Assembly: GCA_023079485.1 (NCBI GenBank)
Contig: CM041084.1
Coordinates: forward strand, 18,442,609 to 18,506,608
Length of the DNA stretch: 64,000 nt
Origin: Archilochus colubris
Taxonomy: Eukaryota; Chordata; Aves; Apodiformes; Trochilidae
Direction of reading: 5' to 3'
Position numbers and translations under genes: made by a program. This document shows positions 37,101 to 51,297 of this stretch, piece after piece; position 1 is the first letter of the stretch, and each line of letters starts with the position of its first letter. Below the pieces are notes generated by a model that saw only the letters and a program-made list of their open reading frames with translations, was not told where the DNA came from and ran no database searches.

Positions 37101-40100
37101 ACAGAATGGTACTCGCATACAATAGGGAACACATCAGACCATGGAGATTGGAAAAACCTGTACTCTGTGCAAACAATGATGAAAAAGACAGCAGAGGACA
37201 TCAGAGAACTTCAAGAATGGTGAAAAACAGAATAGCCTCAAGTCACAACTAGCTGTGTGGCATCCAAGTGGCATACCAATTAACTGTAGTGATTTTATTA
37301 AAAATCTCAAAAATAAGTAGTTCCATGAGCAGAAGAATTAACAAAACAGATTAAATTCTGGCTTTCAGTGTTGCATCTCACAGACAGCAACAGTACACCA
37401 AGACTTCCCACCACAATTTCTGTATCTAGCTACAAAATATTCAGTTCTTTTCATTTTCTAGCTCTACAGTGCCCTACATTACGCAGCTCCATTACATTCC
37501 CTTCCTCTGCTGGTTACTGTCTAGTTCAGCAAGTGATACAAACAGACTGTGGTTACTGTCCCACTCATTACAGAAAGTTACATACTTCATAGACTCCTTT
37601 ATCAAGTTTGTTTGAAACTGGACAGACTCAGTTTCCTGCAGCCCAAAATCAAGAGACCACATGCAGACTGCTTCCTTAAGAAAGGAAGATGTTCCTCCTA
37701 CCATAAAGATCTATTTTCTTTTTTTTTAAGTCAGTAACTTGAAACTCTTGTAACAATTGTGGGGGAGGAAAAAAAAAAAAAAGAAAAAAAAAAAGTTATT
37801 TGAGGTATTTCTCATAGGTTACAAAACCTAACATCTTGCCAAAGCTTAAGGAATAAGCAGAACCTGACAGAAGAGGTATTTTTTAATGTAAACTTGCAAC
37901 CCTACAAAAGTTTCACAGAACTACAGAACATTCCTAGTTGTGAGAGGACAGACACAGGAGTGTAAATTTTGAGTTATAACAAGAACATCTTTACAAAAAC
38001 TAAAGCTATACACACATCTTCAGTACCTTCACTTCCTGTGATTTCAAAAGTTCTCCCCTACAACCATGACAGCTTTCTATGTAGAGCAAAATGAAAAAGT
38101 GCCTTTGAATGAAGCACTCCACTAACATGTAGGGGAAAGTGATTAGTTTAGCTGCACAAGAAAGAACATGTTCTATTCCAGTAAATGCTAATAGGGGAAT
38201 ATGTATCCCAGTATTCATTGCTTTTTAATATGGACAGAAGATAAAGTGGAGCTAATACTAAATAGAAGCAACTAAAACAGGTTATCATAACACAGTTGCC
38301 TAAAAAGAGAAAAGAGAAAGTTATGTTTGAAACTGCCAAGCTAGCAACAATATTTTGTTACAACTCATTTGAGATAATGAAATGATCTTGGAAGCTAAGG
38401 CCAATTTGTTTCCTTCATGAAGAAATCTGAAACATAAGAATCAAGCAATCAAGATGCTTTACTGCTGCTACTGAGAAAAGTGGTGGAGTTCACTTTCAGA
38501 CAGGCTTCTAAAAGATCCTGCAGTAACAGCTCTAGAAGTGCCCAGAAATAATAATTATTGATCTGCAGCTTCATACCAAGCACTGCCCTCTCTTTCAGTA
38601 ACTGAGGGTCTTTTTTTGATGGAGGCATTGCAGCTTCTGCAACAGATAACAGGAAATTCCCTACTTTTATGACAGATGTTCTGTGTCCTCTCCATGATGA
38701 GGTAGAAGGAAAAAAAGCTCAAAGTACCCAAAGAAAACACACAGCTGGCAGTGGAATGGAAGAGGGAAGATACGAAGTACTGGTAAACACATTTTCAAAA
38801 TAGAACAATTATTCTAGTTTCATACCTACTGACAGTGGGCAGAATACCATGATTATTTAAAAAAAAAAAAAACAAAACATAGATTGGATTTATAGTCAAA
38901 AACTAAAATACTTGACAAGAATCTTCTCACAACTGAGGAAAACAGTTCCACATGGTAGTGTCACATACATGATGGATCAGTGATCTAAGAACACAACCAC
39001 ATCATCTGAAGTCTGCTATGTAACTCCATTAAAGTTAACCACAAATCCTTGACAGTTCAGCTAGCAAAATATGTTTAGTCAATCTTTTCTGCCAACTTCC
39101 ATCCCTGGCTGTACATCTATCTACAGTTACTCCAAAATGTATTTAATAACGGATGAGATGAGGGGTAAAGGATCAGAACTGATCCACGCAGATTCCAAAA
39201 CTGTTCAGCTAGTTCCACCTGCTATAGTGAATAATGCTATTTTATATTTGGTCTCCCATAAGTTTACATTAAAACTGAGAAACTAAGTGCTGAGTAATAA
39301 GACTTACTGCAGTGTGCCACTTCTGCCTTCAGTCAAGTGTCTTGATTCCTTTCTATTAAGACAGGTATTCCTTGTGGATACAGACAGAATAACTTTGTTT
39401 TCTAGTGCTCTTTTTAATCTGACCTTTTCAAATGCCTTCAGGTCTTTAGCCATCATCTTTCCACCTTCACATTTTGTCCATACCAACTGCAAAAGACAGG
39501 CCTTAACCACCACATTTTTACTAGCATAACATTCAAATTAACCTCTCTGCTCCAGACTTGTATTTGTTCCCACCCAAACCAATACTCTGATTTTTTTCTT
39601 TTTGGTGCTTTGTTGCTGATAACAAACTTGGTGCAATGAAAAAAAAACAAGTTCCTGATACCCCAGCCTCTTCAAACTCATAGAGTGATTCTTACAGTTC
39701 TCAGCATTATCCAAGTCATAATTTGAATACACTGTTGGATTAAACTATGTTCCTATATAAATATTTATCTCAAGTTTGAATACTTTCTTTTCATCCTATG
39801 CACACATGGCCAGATATTTCCTTGTTGCTCATATTATCAAAATTCCTATCTACTCTCACTGACTTCACCCATTTATACACTCCTGCCAAAAGAAGAGCAT
39901 GCAAAAATAGCTCTCCAAGACTGAGAGGGAAAAAATCCTACTTGGAAGAAACATTGGAAGGTATATAAAACACACACACACAAACAAAGCCGATTATAAG
40001 ATAAAACTTGTCCAAATACTGTTCCAAAACAAACATGTAGGTAACATTATACCACCCCACAATAATGAGTAATAAAAGCATTATTAGTGCTTGACAAAAA

Positions 40101-43100
40101 AACCACACAACATTAAGTAATCACTTTGCTCTGTGCACTTCCAACTTCTATGCTGGAGTCAGGAATACACGATCAGGTTAAAAAGAGGAAGTGCAATGTA
40201 GAAAGAAGACATCACAGAAGGAGTTCCATCAGTTTCTGCCCTGCCCTGTTGTCAGCCCCTCTTCAACATTAAACAGCAAAAAGGCTCTGCTTATAAAACA
40301 GCAGAAACTCACCAAGTCCAAATTCAGCACTTTGTCAGATACCCTTCAGATGTTTTATTTTTGTTCAGTAAAATGGTGAGCTTGCTTTCCTTCATCTCAA
40401 AGCTGGTTCAGACCACTGTAAACCTGGGAGAGTGAGAGGGAAACCCTATATCAAAAGGAAAAAGCTAAACCTATTACACTAAAGCAAAACAAATCTAAAG
40501 AAAGCTCAGTGTTTCTCACCACATGTAGACTACAAAATATAAATTTAATGTAAAATTGTTTTTTATTATTGAGACTCATCCGTCTAACAAACATTTGTGG
40601 CTCTGATAGTGTGAAAAGCAAAGTCCAATAAGACCTGAATGATCACTAACTATAACGCAAAGAACTTCACCAAGCAAAGTTGAAACATTTAAATTCTTTT
40701 GCATATGCTGAACTCCAGGTCAATAAAAATTTTCTTGTACACAGCACTGCTCTTGGAGCATACACATATAGCAATAAGAAAAAACACTATTTGGCTAACA
40801 CCAAGAACAAAAAATTCTAAGTTTTATTAGTAATTTGCCTGACACCAATTAAATATTACACTGAGACATAGTAATTTGATCATCTTCAAAACCAGTCTCA
40901 TAAGAGGATTTTAACTAAACATGCCCTCCTGAATCTTTCAGTCACTTCTGATTGTTTCCTGAAAATGAACAAAAGCCTTGAAAACGTAAACCAAGTTCTA
41001 ATTTAATAAGATATATTTCATTTCCACTGGCTATGAGTGAATACAGAAGTAGGGGTACAAAGCCAATACAGAATACTACAGGGAAATGGCAATTAGATAC
41101 ATTAAAGATTCAATATTGCTCCCTCTGAAATTGATAGTACTTGTTATCAGTGACACAGGCTGTCAGAACAAAGAATGGGCAAAACAAGGCTACCTTCACA
41201 TGCATTACTTGTAGTAATTTAAGTAGAGTCAGGAAGGCAAGTGGGAGAATGCCTGAGGTAGACACCACTATAACACACCTATGAATGGAGCACAGAACAA
41301 GAACTAGAAACACTATTCACAAAATTAAAGAAAAGAATCTCAGAACTGGAATAAAACTTATCGTTTTACTGCAACAGATACAAAAAGATCATAAAAAGAG
41401 AACTGAGGAACTATTGACCTATCAGGCTCCTGTGGACAATCTACAAAGTTTTCACTCAAGTACCGAACAATTGACTCACTGCAGACCTGTATTTCACCCA
41501 ATCCATAGAATATGCAGACCTTCAATCAGGCTTTTCCACAAAAGGATAGCCTTTGTGATAGATGAACCTCTGAAAAAGATTCTAATATAACTTACCATTA
41601 TGTATGGTATTCATCAGCTTGGGGAAAGCTTTTGAGTTAGGAGAAAAAGGGCTTCACGGTAAGACTGTGTTTAACAGACGCACAAAAGAACATAGGTATA
41701 GACAGGAATTTCAGTGAACAATAATATTCCTGAATACATCTTTCTTTTATTAGAGCTCTGATCAAATTGTACAGTAGTTTTATTTCTAGCCACTATAATT
41801 TTTTACTTATATTACTAGTGTCTGTGTTTGTCAGCTTTTAAAGGCTGAGTACAGGTAGAACATTCCAGCAGACACCAATTAGTTGCATTCTAAAGCTACT
41901 ATTACAAATTAAAATAATCAAACACTTTCTGGCAACAAACACTCTTACCAATGTAAGACTGATTTTAATTGCATTGTCTTCAACAATTTTAGAAACTCAA
42001 ATTAGCAAGGCAGCTTCATTCTATCACATCTTCTTTTGCTGATAAACTGAGACTAACTCAAGCAATCAAGAAGCTTCACAGAAAACAATTCTGTCTCCTG
42101 GACTTAGGGAGTTCACTTGAAGAACTCAAATGTGTAGAGAGAAAAAAAATCCAGCTAGGATCCAACACCAAAGGAAATGCTCACACCAACTTCCCTTTTC
42201 TTCAGGGGCTGAGGTTTTTAGAGAACATTGATCTCTGACCATGAAGTGCCAGCACACACTCGCATCCCCTGCTGGGTAGAACTTGAAGTCTCTGAATTCA
42301 GCCTCTACAGCATCAGAACCCTCACGCCAGGTTGCAGAGTGATGGCTGTCATGCAGAGGGCCCATCCCTCTTCCACTTGAGATCCCAATTCATTCCTCCT
42401 TATGATAATTATTGTGCATGAGAAATAACAGCCATTTTGATCCCCCCAGTGTTCTCAATATTAAGGAAAGCCCCTGTCAAATTTCAGGAACCTTTTCATA
42501 GTTTTTTGGGGGGGCTCTGAGTGAGGGTGCTACTGTGTTTTTTTTAAACAAGCACAGCCCTAGATTTCCTGAAGTAACACCTTTTGCTTTTGTTTCTGTA
42601 GAACTGCACAAGAAAAAAAGGAGCTACACAAATCATCACATGAATTGTGTTCCCAGGCATCACTCAGAACTTCCAGAACATTTTAAAGAATACTCCAGAT
42701 AAGTCCCAATGAAAAATTTACTACTACAGGAATCAGATTTCATAGACAAATGAGGAAGAGAGGCAGTTAAAGAGCTGACAAAACAATTCATTAGACCTTC
42801 TCTACAAGATGAGGTTAAAAAAAGTAGTTGTCTGGCAACTCAAGAACATACATAGAAAACACGCATGAGAAACAATTAGTAGTAGAATCCCTTTTGACTG
42901 CAGCTACTGGAAGTGGAAAAAAAAATCTTTAATGTTCACAGTACACACAATCCTTAAGTGAACAGTGCCAACTCCAGGACACATGAATTCCACTTTAATA
43001 GTCTGCTACTGTACTGTGAATAAAAAGGAAGAATAGAGAAATGTGGAGTTGATTATCAGACACTCAGTCTGATCATATCTGTTTAAAAAGAGCATAGTAT

Positions 43101-45829
43101 GCAGCTAGTACAGTTCCTATTCATCAGCACAGGAATCAGCCCACTATAAGTCTCAATGGATTTGTCCCCAAGCACCATCTTCCAGTTAAAAACTCAATTA
43201 CTGTGAGGTAGTCTTCCTCATACCAACACATTGTGTTTGTATTTCTGCTTAAATTTTTTGTGTTCTTTTTAAAACTTCAAGGGGAATCTCAGAAGTTCGG
43301 AATCTCAGAATCGGAGCCTCTTTTTATATAGAAGTTAATCAAGCCAATAGTAATCTTGAAACAACCAGTTTCATACAGTTTAACTTACAGCTCTTCACAC
43401 CAAATAAATGGTAGATTTAAATGCAAAGTATATTTCCTTCTGATTTTAAAAACCTGACTGTAGTGCTATCACCTCTGACTGAAAACAACAAAAGAATTTT
43501 ACCATATACATTGGACAGTCTTCAGAGGGACAAAAATGCTGCAAACAGTATCAACACATGCATATCACTTATTTTTCAGCTATATTTGATTTCTGAAAAA
43601 CCTGAAAGTCTGTAAGATCTGAAAAGCACAATTTTCAAGGGGAGTAATAAACCATACGGCTCCTTTGGTTATCAAGCTATTTCTTTGCCCTCCCCCCCCC
43701 ACACACTTCACGTTTCATGTCGCCTTTAACAGATTTTACAGAGTTAAGAAGACCAATTGCTACTTCACATTTGCCTTACAAGGAATGCTGTACTCTAGGA
43801 AATTGGATCCAGATGCCTTAAAATGTTCACACTCAAAAACGTGTATACTTTAATACTAAAATCTATATATACAAAATTATGTCAAATTATGTGTTTCTTA
43901 AAGACTAAGTTTTAAAGGAGATCCTGGGAACTGAGCAGTTTCAGGTAAACAAAGACCATGTGTATTTCACTTCAGTATCAATGCAACAATAGTATTTCAC
44001 TTCAGGAATATTTCCTTGATCTTAAGAAAAGTGATAGACCTCTAAAACAAATACCAAGTTCTGCCACAAATACATCTGATAGGACAGAAATCTTAATTGT
44101 TTAAGAATGTCTCCTTGTGCCCCTGCTCAATTTAAGATTCTAATTTTTTGCATTATAAAAACAGGTAGAGAACTAACACAATCCAAGCACAAAACTAAGT
44201 TTCAGCACATTTTCTCTTTCTGCTTTTTTTTCAATACAATAATGACGATGCCACATACTTTTACACCATAATATGGGAATCCAGTTTCAAATCCATAATC
44301 TTCAAAATTTCTATTTTAACCTGACAGACAGGTACATTCTCATACAGCAATTAACTAGTCAGGTAAAATCTCGTTTCCACAGCTGCCAAGATCTTCTCTG
44401 ATATAAGCAGGCCTAAGCTTGACATGCAAGTTATACCTTAGCTATTAGAACTTACTATCCCTTCCCTGGGACATTTTTTCACTCCAGAAATCCCTCACAT
44501 CTGTTTTCACTCAAAGAAAAAAAAATCTACAATTTTATGAGAAAGGAAAACTTTATTTTGTTTTGCATCAAGTTGCAAAGCAACACTCCAAGAGTTTCAA
44601 GTCTCATGACACAAGCATCGGAGCTGATTTGTATCTAATGCACAAACCACTGCTTCCACAAAAAGTCAGGCAGCCCAGAGAGTTCAAAGGTGGAAAGGTT
44701 GAACACTCTTTGTTTTCAGCAGCCCGTCTAATTAAGTACTTTAGGTCTGTACTTTTCTGACAATTTTTCCCCCCCCCCTAAAAAGAAAGAGGGAGGGCAT
44801 TAGCAGTAATACGCAGTTACCAAGGGAAAAAAAACTTGACAGGAATATTAATTCCTTCTGTCTAACAATTATTATCATGCTTTTAATCATTTTTTCAAAC
44901 AGTCTCAAATTAAAAATATTTCAGTGTATCAAAGAGCTGAAGACTCACTGAAAAGGACATTTTAAAAAATTCTGATCATCGTATGCCTCTGCTCAGCTTT
45001 CCTGTATTCATATTTTAGGAGAATATTAGTATCAGAATTAAATACAGTACTCTGCTACTTATAGTAGTTGCTATCTCTTCTTGAAATGAGTAGCACAGGG
45101 ATTAAAATAGCCTTTGGTGAAGTATCACAATAAAAGATAATGTTCAGAACATCATTATTGAGATGTTTTTGTAACTGTTTTCAAGACACATGTTAAAAGG
45201 TTCATTGTTCAGTATTTCTGGTTCAAAACTTTCTTTATCAAATAATTATTATTAATTACATTCGAGTACAGTTCTTATGACATGCATTTTTAGAATTAAA
45301 CATGGACCCTCACAGCATGCAGCACAGATCTCTTAATTTCTCACTAATCTTTGACAAAAACACAGAACATACCACATTGGTAACTACTTTCTGCAGACCT
45401 ACACTGCTCAATAACTCCCTGCTAACATTTTTAAATGCATTGTTTGCCCAGTTAGTCTGCTCCATGTGCCAAGCTGATACTATATGCTAATTTTTCTTTC
45501 AGAAATCAAAAGGATAGTACAGTGCAGAATCACATTCATAAGTAAGAGCCAAGAAAGATTCTCCGAAATTCACTTACTTGATTCTTAGCTCTACAACTTC
45601 CCAAACTTCTCAAACAACTTCTCAAACTTCTACGTTTGAGAAAAGATACTACCTCTACATTTTCAGAACCATTACTGACAATTGTTCAACAGTTACTTTC
45701 TCTCACCTGATAATGTTTTACCTTTTTTGTTAGGTTAAAGTTTCATTATAGCATCAGTATCAGTCCCCCAAGATACTGATAGTCAGATAAACTCAATCCT
45801 TAGCTTTTCTTCAATAATGTGCTTTTTCC

Positions 45830-46160
45830 AGTCCTTGTAACCTTTTCATGGCTCTTTCCTTCCTCACACACAGCTGATAGCAGAACTGGGCACAATATTT
45901 GAAGTCCAGATGCATCCTACTGAACACAGAGCTACCTTTCTCATTAGTTTGCTGCTAATGCATTCAAACCTTTTTAAACACAGCTCAGCACTGGGAGCTC
46001 AGACATAACTAATTATTCACCTTAATAATTTCTTTTCAGCCCTTCCTTCCCAAGAAGGCCATCCTTATCCTACAAGTACATACCATCTTTATTTTATGTA
46101 ATCTTTCATGTTAGCTCCACCAACAGAACTCCTAGTTTGTACTGATTATCAAGAGATTTT
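45830..46160 (-). mobile_element. Old CR1-like relic
   Basis: The minus strand reads ATATTGTGCCCAGTTCTG and, further on, GCCATGAAAAGGTTACAAGG, which line up with the CR1 coding segments for YCAQFW and the following RAMKMIKGLE region. Heavily diverged and broken. Ends approximate. Confidence 0.6.
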
Positions 46161-49100
46161 ACCCTGTTGTCATACAGAGATTTTTTTGGAAATTCCAGAA
46201 TTTTTCATTAAATAGAATGCCACTATGCTACTGCTTTTATTTTTTAAAGTACAAAAAAACCCTAGTAAGTTACTTTCCATAACTCACAATAATAGTGATT
46301 ACTCATTACATCTTTAAATGTTTTAACATCTTTCTGTTTTGTATCAGACACATCCTAATTACATTACATTAACTTGCCAGTCTCCTACTTACTGAAATTT
46401 GCCACTGACAGTTTAAAAACATGCAAATATGTGGTACTGATCATCAGGAATTGCCAATTTATTACTTCTGGCTGTAGCAAACACCTGCTTTAGTTAAGAA
46501 CACAGATTAGGGGGATCCATTTCACAATAATTCCCATTTTCATAAGCTTCTACTACTTCATATATCTTCCCAATTACTTGATGGATGTCTCCATGCTTTC
46601 TACACCAACTATCATCAGCTTTAACATTTCAATCTAGTATCAAACCAATACCACTTCTATTGACCTTCAAATAGAATTAAATTCTCCACATAACAATTCT
46701 GCCTTGTACATTTTCTACCCTGTTGTTTGCTTGGTCTTGAAACACCATTAATATCTTTTAGTATCAATTTATCCTTTCTATTCTACCTTCTCTTGAATAC
46801 AAACTGGTTTTTGAACACAGCAAGACTTCTTTTTCTGCTTCAGCTTTTAGTAGATAAAAGTAATGGCACAAATTGTTTCGAAATAACTTTGTCTCCTTCT
46901 CCTAATAGATTTAGCTAGTAAGTCAAAGACACAGAGGAATTTAAACCTAAGATCATAAAGATTTAGCATAAGCTCTGAAGAACTCCGTATCTCAAAGAGA
47001 ATGATTTTAAGTTAATCATCTACTTAGAAGCTCAGAGTTCTCTTAACATCATCCATATGACAAAAAGCTTAACAGGAAGATCATCTCCTTTCACAGGAAC
47101 ATAACATTTGGCAGAAGCTTCATCACTGCTTCAATTAGATGACAAAGGAGAATGCAACTGTCCAGTATTACCCATCAGAGGATACTGCAGACTGGTCAAG
47201 GTTAGACCATATGTGATTTAGAGAGAAAAATGTAGGAGGACACATTATGAGGTTGCCTGAGCTGTGGCAAAGAATTACAGAAGATGGCACAGCAATGGTG
47301 CAAAAAGAATCAGCTAACCATTTCAAGGCCTAAGTTTGGATTTAAACTTCTCCAGTCTTCTTTAGGGAAAAAAAGAATTGCTTTATAATCTCTTCTAGGG
47401 TTTACAGCACCGAAAAGGACATAAAATCAATTATGCAAAAATTAAAATACTAAAGCAAATGATCCCCCAAAGACCTTAGCAACTGAAGTTGATAGTATAC
47501 AATTTGTTGTATATTTAATGAATCAAGAACAGAGAAAGACAGAGAAGCACTGGGATTCTTCAGCAGCAAGTACCCACGCAGAACTTAAAAGTTATTGCAC
47601 CATTGTTTTTATCTACCACAACACAGACATTTCAGTTTACTTTTGACACTTGGTTGCTTTTCATTTTACCGTGGTGCATATTCCACAAAAAGCAGAAGGT
47701 ACTCTGTATCATGTAAAATGCTTTTTTTTCCCCTACTGCTTTGTGATACAAATTCTCAGGAAGTTCTTCCCTTACTGAAGAGTAGCCCAAACAAAGAAGA
47801 GCCAGAGCCTGCACCAAGTGCTTGTCATAAAAACAGACTGTATGGAAGGTATATACCATAACTGTATTTTTTTTCTTCTTCCCACTACCTTATTAGTTTC
47901 TGCACTACTGCTGACATAAAGTGTAAGTACAATAAAAGAAACATTTGGTCTTGGAATCTACTACTAGGAGAGGAAAGCACTGGGACAAGATGCTACTTAT
48001 CTCTTTCGCTTCCTGGACTAAGATTTTCTCTTTAATCGGCAATATTGTGAAAATAAAAAAACAGGAATCATCAGCAGAAGGGATCACTGCTTTGCAGTAC
48101 TTTGGACTAGAAATGTTGAAATATTATTCCCTAGAAGGACGCAGAGAATGAACTTCATCATCCTGAGAATACAACTAGAGTGACTTTTAAAAAGTTAAGT
48201 AGCTCTACAGAATTGTAGGGTTCAGATGAAACCCTCTCCTATTAAAAAATTCTGATCCTGAAACCACTCCAAAGACAGTCCCATTTTGAGGGAACAAGTA
48301 CCAGCTTTATACAAATCTCACTGACAAGTGATGTCTTCTTATAAAACAGACTTATAATACTTGTAAAATTCCAGCAGAAAGATAAATATGATTTGTAAAT
48401 AAGATACTAGTGACTAAGAAAGCTTTTTTTTTTTTTTTAACAGGGACAGATGTACCAGAAAGATGTTAATTTAATATAAAAATGCTTTATCACCGTACCA
48501 GCTAAATATTACTTCTTGAATTTTTTTTTCATCCCTTTGAGTATAATGTTAAAATAATACACAAAGTGTTTTCTATCAGATTATAAGTGTATTTCACACA
48601 GAAATTAGGGCTGAACATTCAGGTGCTTGAAATTTTGAAGGCATTAGATCAGTTGTGTGACAACTGTAACACAGTCTGAGTGTCCATATTGTAACAGCTT
48701 TTAATCACCTGGCATTGTACTGTTCACAGTATATCTCTGTTCTTACTTCGAAGGAAAAGAGAAGTTCTGTGGATTGGAAAAAATTTAGCAGAGGACAAAT
48801 ATTTTCACAGAATGAGCTAACTGTACTCTGAATAAAAGTTTTACGGAAAACACATAATGATGTCTCAAAGGTGTGTGATTAACCCACATTAGCTTTTAAA
48901 GTAAGCTTTCACATTTCATCTAGTTTTGAACATAAATTGTGAACAGGATTCTCATACATCTGTGAGGTAATCATTTTCATTATTTTTATGGATCTCAACA
49001 TGTACTCTTAAGAAAATGGAAAGAAGAATGGTAGATGCAGTTAAGAAGTTTGTGTTTTTTTCATATGCCTCAAAAGCTTTGTATGGTGTAAGGATGGTGA

Positions 49101-51168
49101 GAGCTATTCCTGATTCTGCTTCTTTGAAGTAAAAAAGCAATTCCAAATCAGAGTCAGTAAAAACTTTTTGGCTTGGTTTCCCCTGCATTTTCTCTCACTA
49201 CATTTATATGCACAAAATCTTATTTGGGGTTTTGGGTCAAATTGTTTAGATTCATTTCTAAGATTTTTGTTACTGAACACTACAGACATTTCAAAGAGAA
49301 ATATCAGCAACTACCTGAGAAAATGTCTGTTTCTGATAATACTCATATGCCTTTCCTCATTTTAACAAAGTTGTAAATGTACTGCTAAACCCAGCAAATG
49401 CTTATGATGAAGTGAGGAAAGCAGGACTACAACCATAGGGAAGAGAGAGAATAAGGGAGAAGAGCAGACTAAACCAATATGCTCAGACTCAAGCAAAGTT
49501 TTGTGGATTAATTTGGAGCTCATGCTTGAAAGAAAATACATCTTATCTGCTCTTGTTTCTTTGGGATTTCAAGACTTTGTTGGGGTGATTTTGTTTATGG
49601 TGCTTGTTTTTCATTCACATTCTTTGGCACCTTCAGAAAATATCACTGGTCTAGAGGACAGGTCTCTGGCTGCTTAGAAAGAATCTAATCGTGCTTAACA
49701 TGTGAACTTATAGGCTCAATACTACGATAATAGTAATAAAACCAACCCAGTTTCTCCATCTATGTATTTCAAAGCCTTCTACAAAGTGAGTTTAACATAT
49801 TCACTGGTATTCTATGGGTGGAAGAGTGAGATGCAACAAAGAGGACAAAGGAAACAAGGATGAACCTGGCCAGGGAAAGGCCTGTTCTATGAGCTTACAC
49901 GACCAAAATATTCTAAGACAAATGTAAGGTGGGAAACATGAATCATTCACTCATAGTTCCATCTCTTATTCCAACTGCAACAATAATCCATCTCAAAGGT
50001 TTCATGAAGGAATAAGAAGGTTTGTACTAAAATACTCTGGACACTGAACTAAATCTGTTGGAGAATGCCTATCCAACACAGAGAAGAAGTTAAAGGTTTT
50101 TTTTAATTGCATTTTAATAAAAAATATGGACAGTGTACTATGAACGTTTGTCACCTATCACCTCTCCCTAAAAATCCTCCCGATTTATATTCGGGAAAAG
50201 TATTTTTTAAATATAGCCACCACTGTTATTGCCATTACGACCTGTAACAAAAATAATCATTTAACTATATGTAGCAAAGACTGTTAAAAACGTGGTTTTC
50301 AGACCAAGTTTTTAAGTACCTGCATTCTTCAGAAACAAATATGAAGCTTCTTGAAGCATGCGTATTTTAAATACCTTTTGCCTATAAACTTAAAATATAC
50401 ATTATAAAAACATAAAACTCTGCCCATAACCAAACATTCAAGTTCTATTTCTCCTTCTTCCAAAAGAGGAAAAATTAAGCCAAAAATTCATTAGTACAAA
50501 GACAACCAAATTTAGACTTACAAAAACTGCAGTATCAATTTGGGTTTGGTGGGTTATTTTATATCCAAATACAAGATCTCAAAAGAAACTTCAAAGCAAC
50601 AAAGACTTTGGTAGATACAGTATTCTGCAAAGTCATTCCCCACACAGATTTACTGGAAACAGAAAACCTCTCACAGCCTCAAATGCACGTATCATGTAGA
50701 ACAGAGGAAGAACAAACCAGCCAATTTCAATTGCTAAAAAGCACACAAGAATACGAAGATGTCAGCTGGCTGCAAAAGGGTCCAGATTCAGAACACCCCA
50801 TTATGGGATTAAACTGATATTTCTCTGTACAGACATTTTGATTCTTAATTAAGCTAGGTTGGGAAAAAATGGGACATACTCAGCACAGCTGACCTGCTTG
50901 AGTACTGATTTTGTTTTCTTTGTGTAACAGAACATACAGACAGTATAGTCTGTATAAACTATCACTTACTTTAGCTAAACCTGTCATGTGTATTATTCAA
51001 AGACCCTATTTTCATACAACTTATTTTTCCCCTTACAGCCTCAAAATCTGCATTTATATAGCATATAAGCCAATACACAGGTCAATTTACTACAGCCACC
51101 TACAGCACAGTGCCACCCATACATGCAAAAAAGCCTGCTCTTCCAGCAGCCATAATTCTGATTTTTAC

Positions 51169-51174
51169 TTTATT
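51169..51174 (-). promoter_or_regulatory. Candidate intronic polyadenylation signal AATAAA
   Basis: On the minus strand AATAAA lies 13 bases after the read-through stop codon. About 30-65 bases downstream (roughly 51140 down to 51095) the minus strand is T- and GT-rich (TTTTTTGCATGTATGGGTGG), which resembles a downstream element. AATAAA is common by chance in DNA this AT-rich, so use is unproven. Confidence 0.35.
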
Positions 51175-51187
51175 CCAAACGCAATGT

Positions 51188-51297
51188 TCAAGATACTTTA
51201 AATGACACCCTGTTTCTGAAAATCACACTCAGAATTACTGCTAAAATACTTATGACATATTTTGATGCTAAAAAAATCAAACCTAATACATGCCTAC
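51188..51297 (-). other. Open read-through extension of the 51298-51864 exon
   Basis: If the donor at 51296-51297 is not used, the reading frame continues from the split Gly codon (RHVLGLIFLASKYV and onward) to KVS and a TGA at 51188-51190. The extension is hydrophobic and unlike the rest of AF10, as expected of translated intron. It matters only because a canonical AATAAA follows the stop. Whether this isoform exists is inference. Confidence 0.35.

Larger units (their letters stand above)
34079..51297 (-). other. MLLT10: MLLT10 largest complete intron, 17219 bases
   Basis: Long AT-rich intron. I recognise an old CR1-like relic (about 45830-46160), A- and C-homopolymer tracts (for example 37769-37794, 43690-43699, 44768-44778), and the read-through extension and AATAAA next to its 5' end. 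I did not find the extra exon that some human AF10 isoforms carry at this junction; the two flanking exons join directly in phase. Confidence 0.85.

Noticed and set aside
36814..37125. A 103-codon plus-strand open frame with a long antisense open frame opposite it
   Set aside because: No family similarity, no motif, ordinary AT-rich intronic surroundings and no promoter or polyadenylation context. Best explained by chance.
41595..41665. A GT donor after a minus-strand frame reading KLMNTIHN, resembling part of the human alternative AF10 segment
   Set aside because: The frame meets a TGA a short way upstream without a suitable in-phase acceptor, and the similarity covers only about ten residues. 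Also the human segment as I recall it does not end there.
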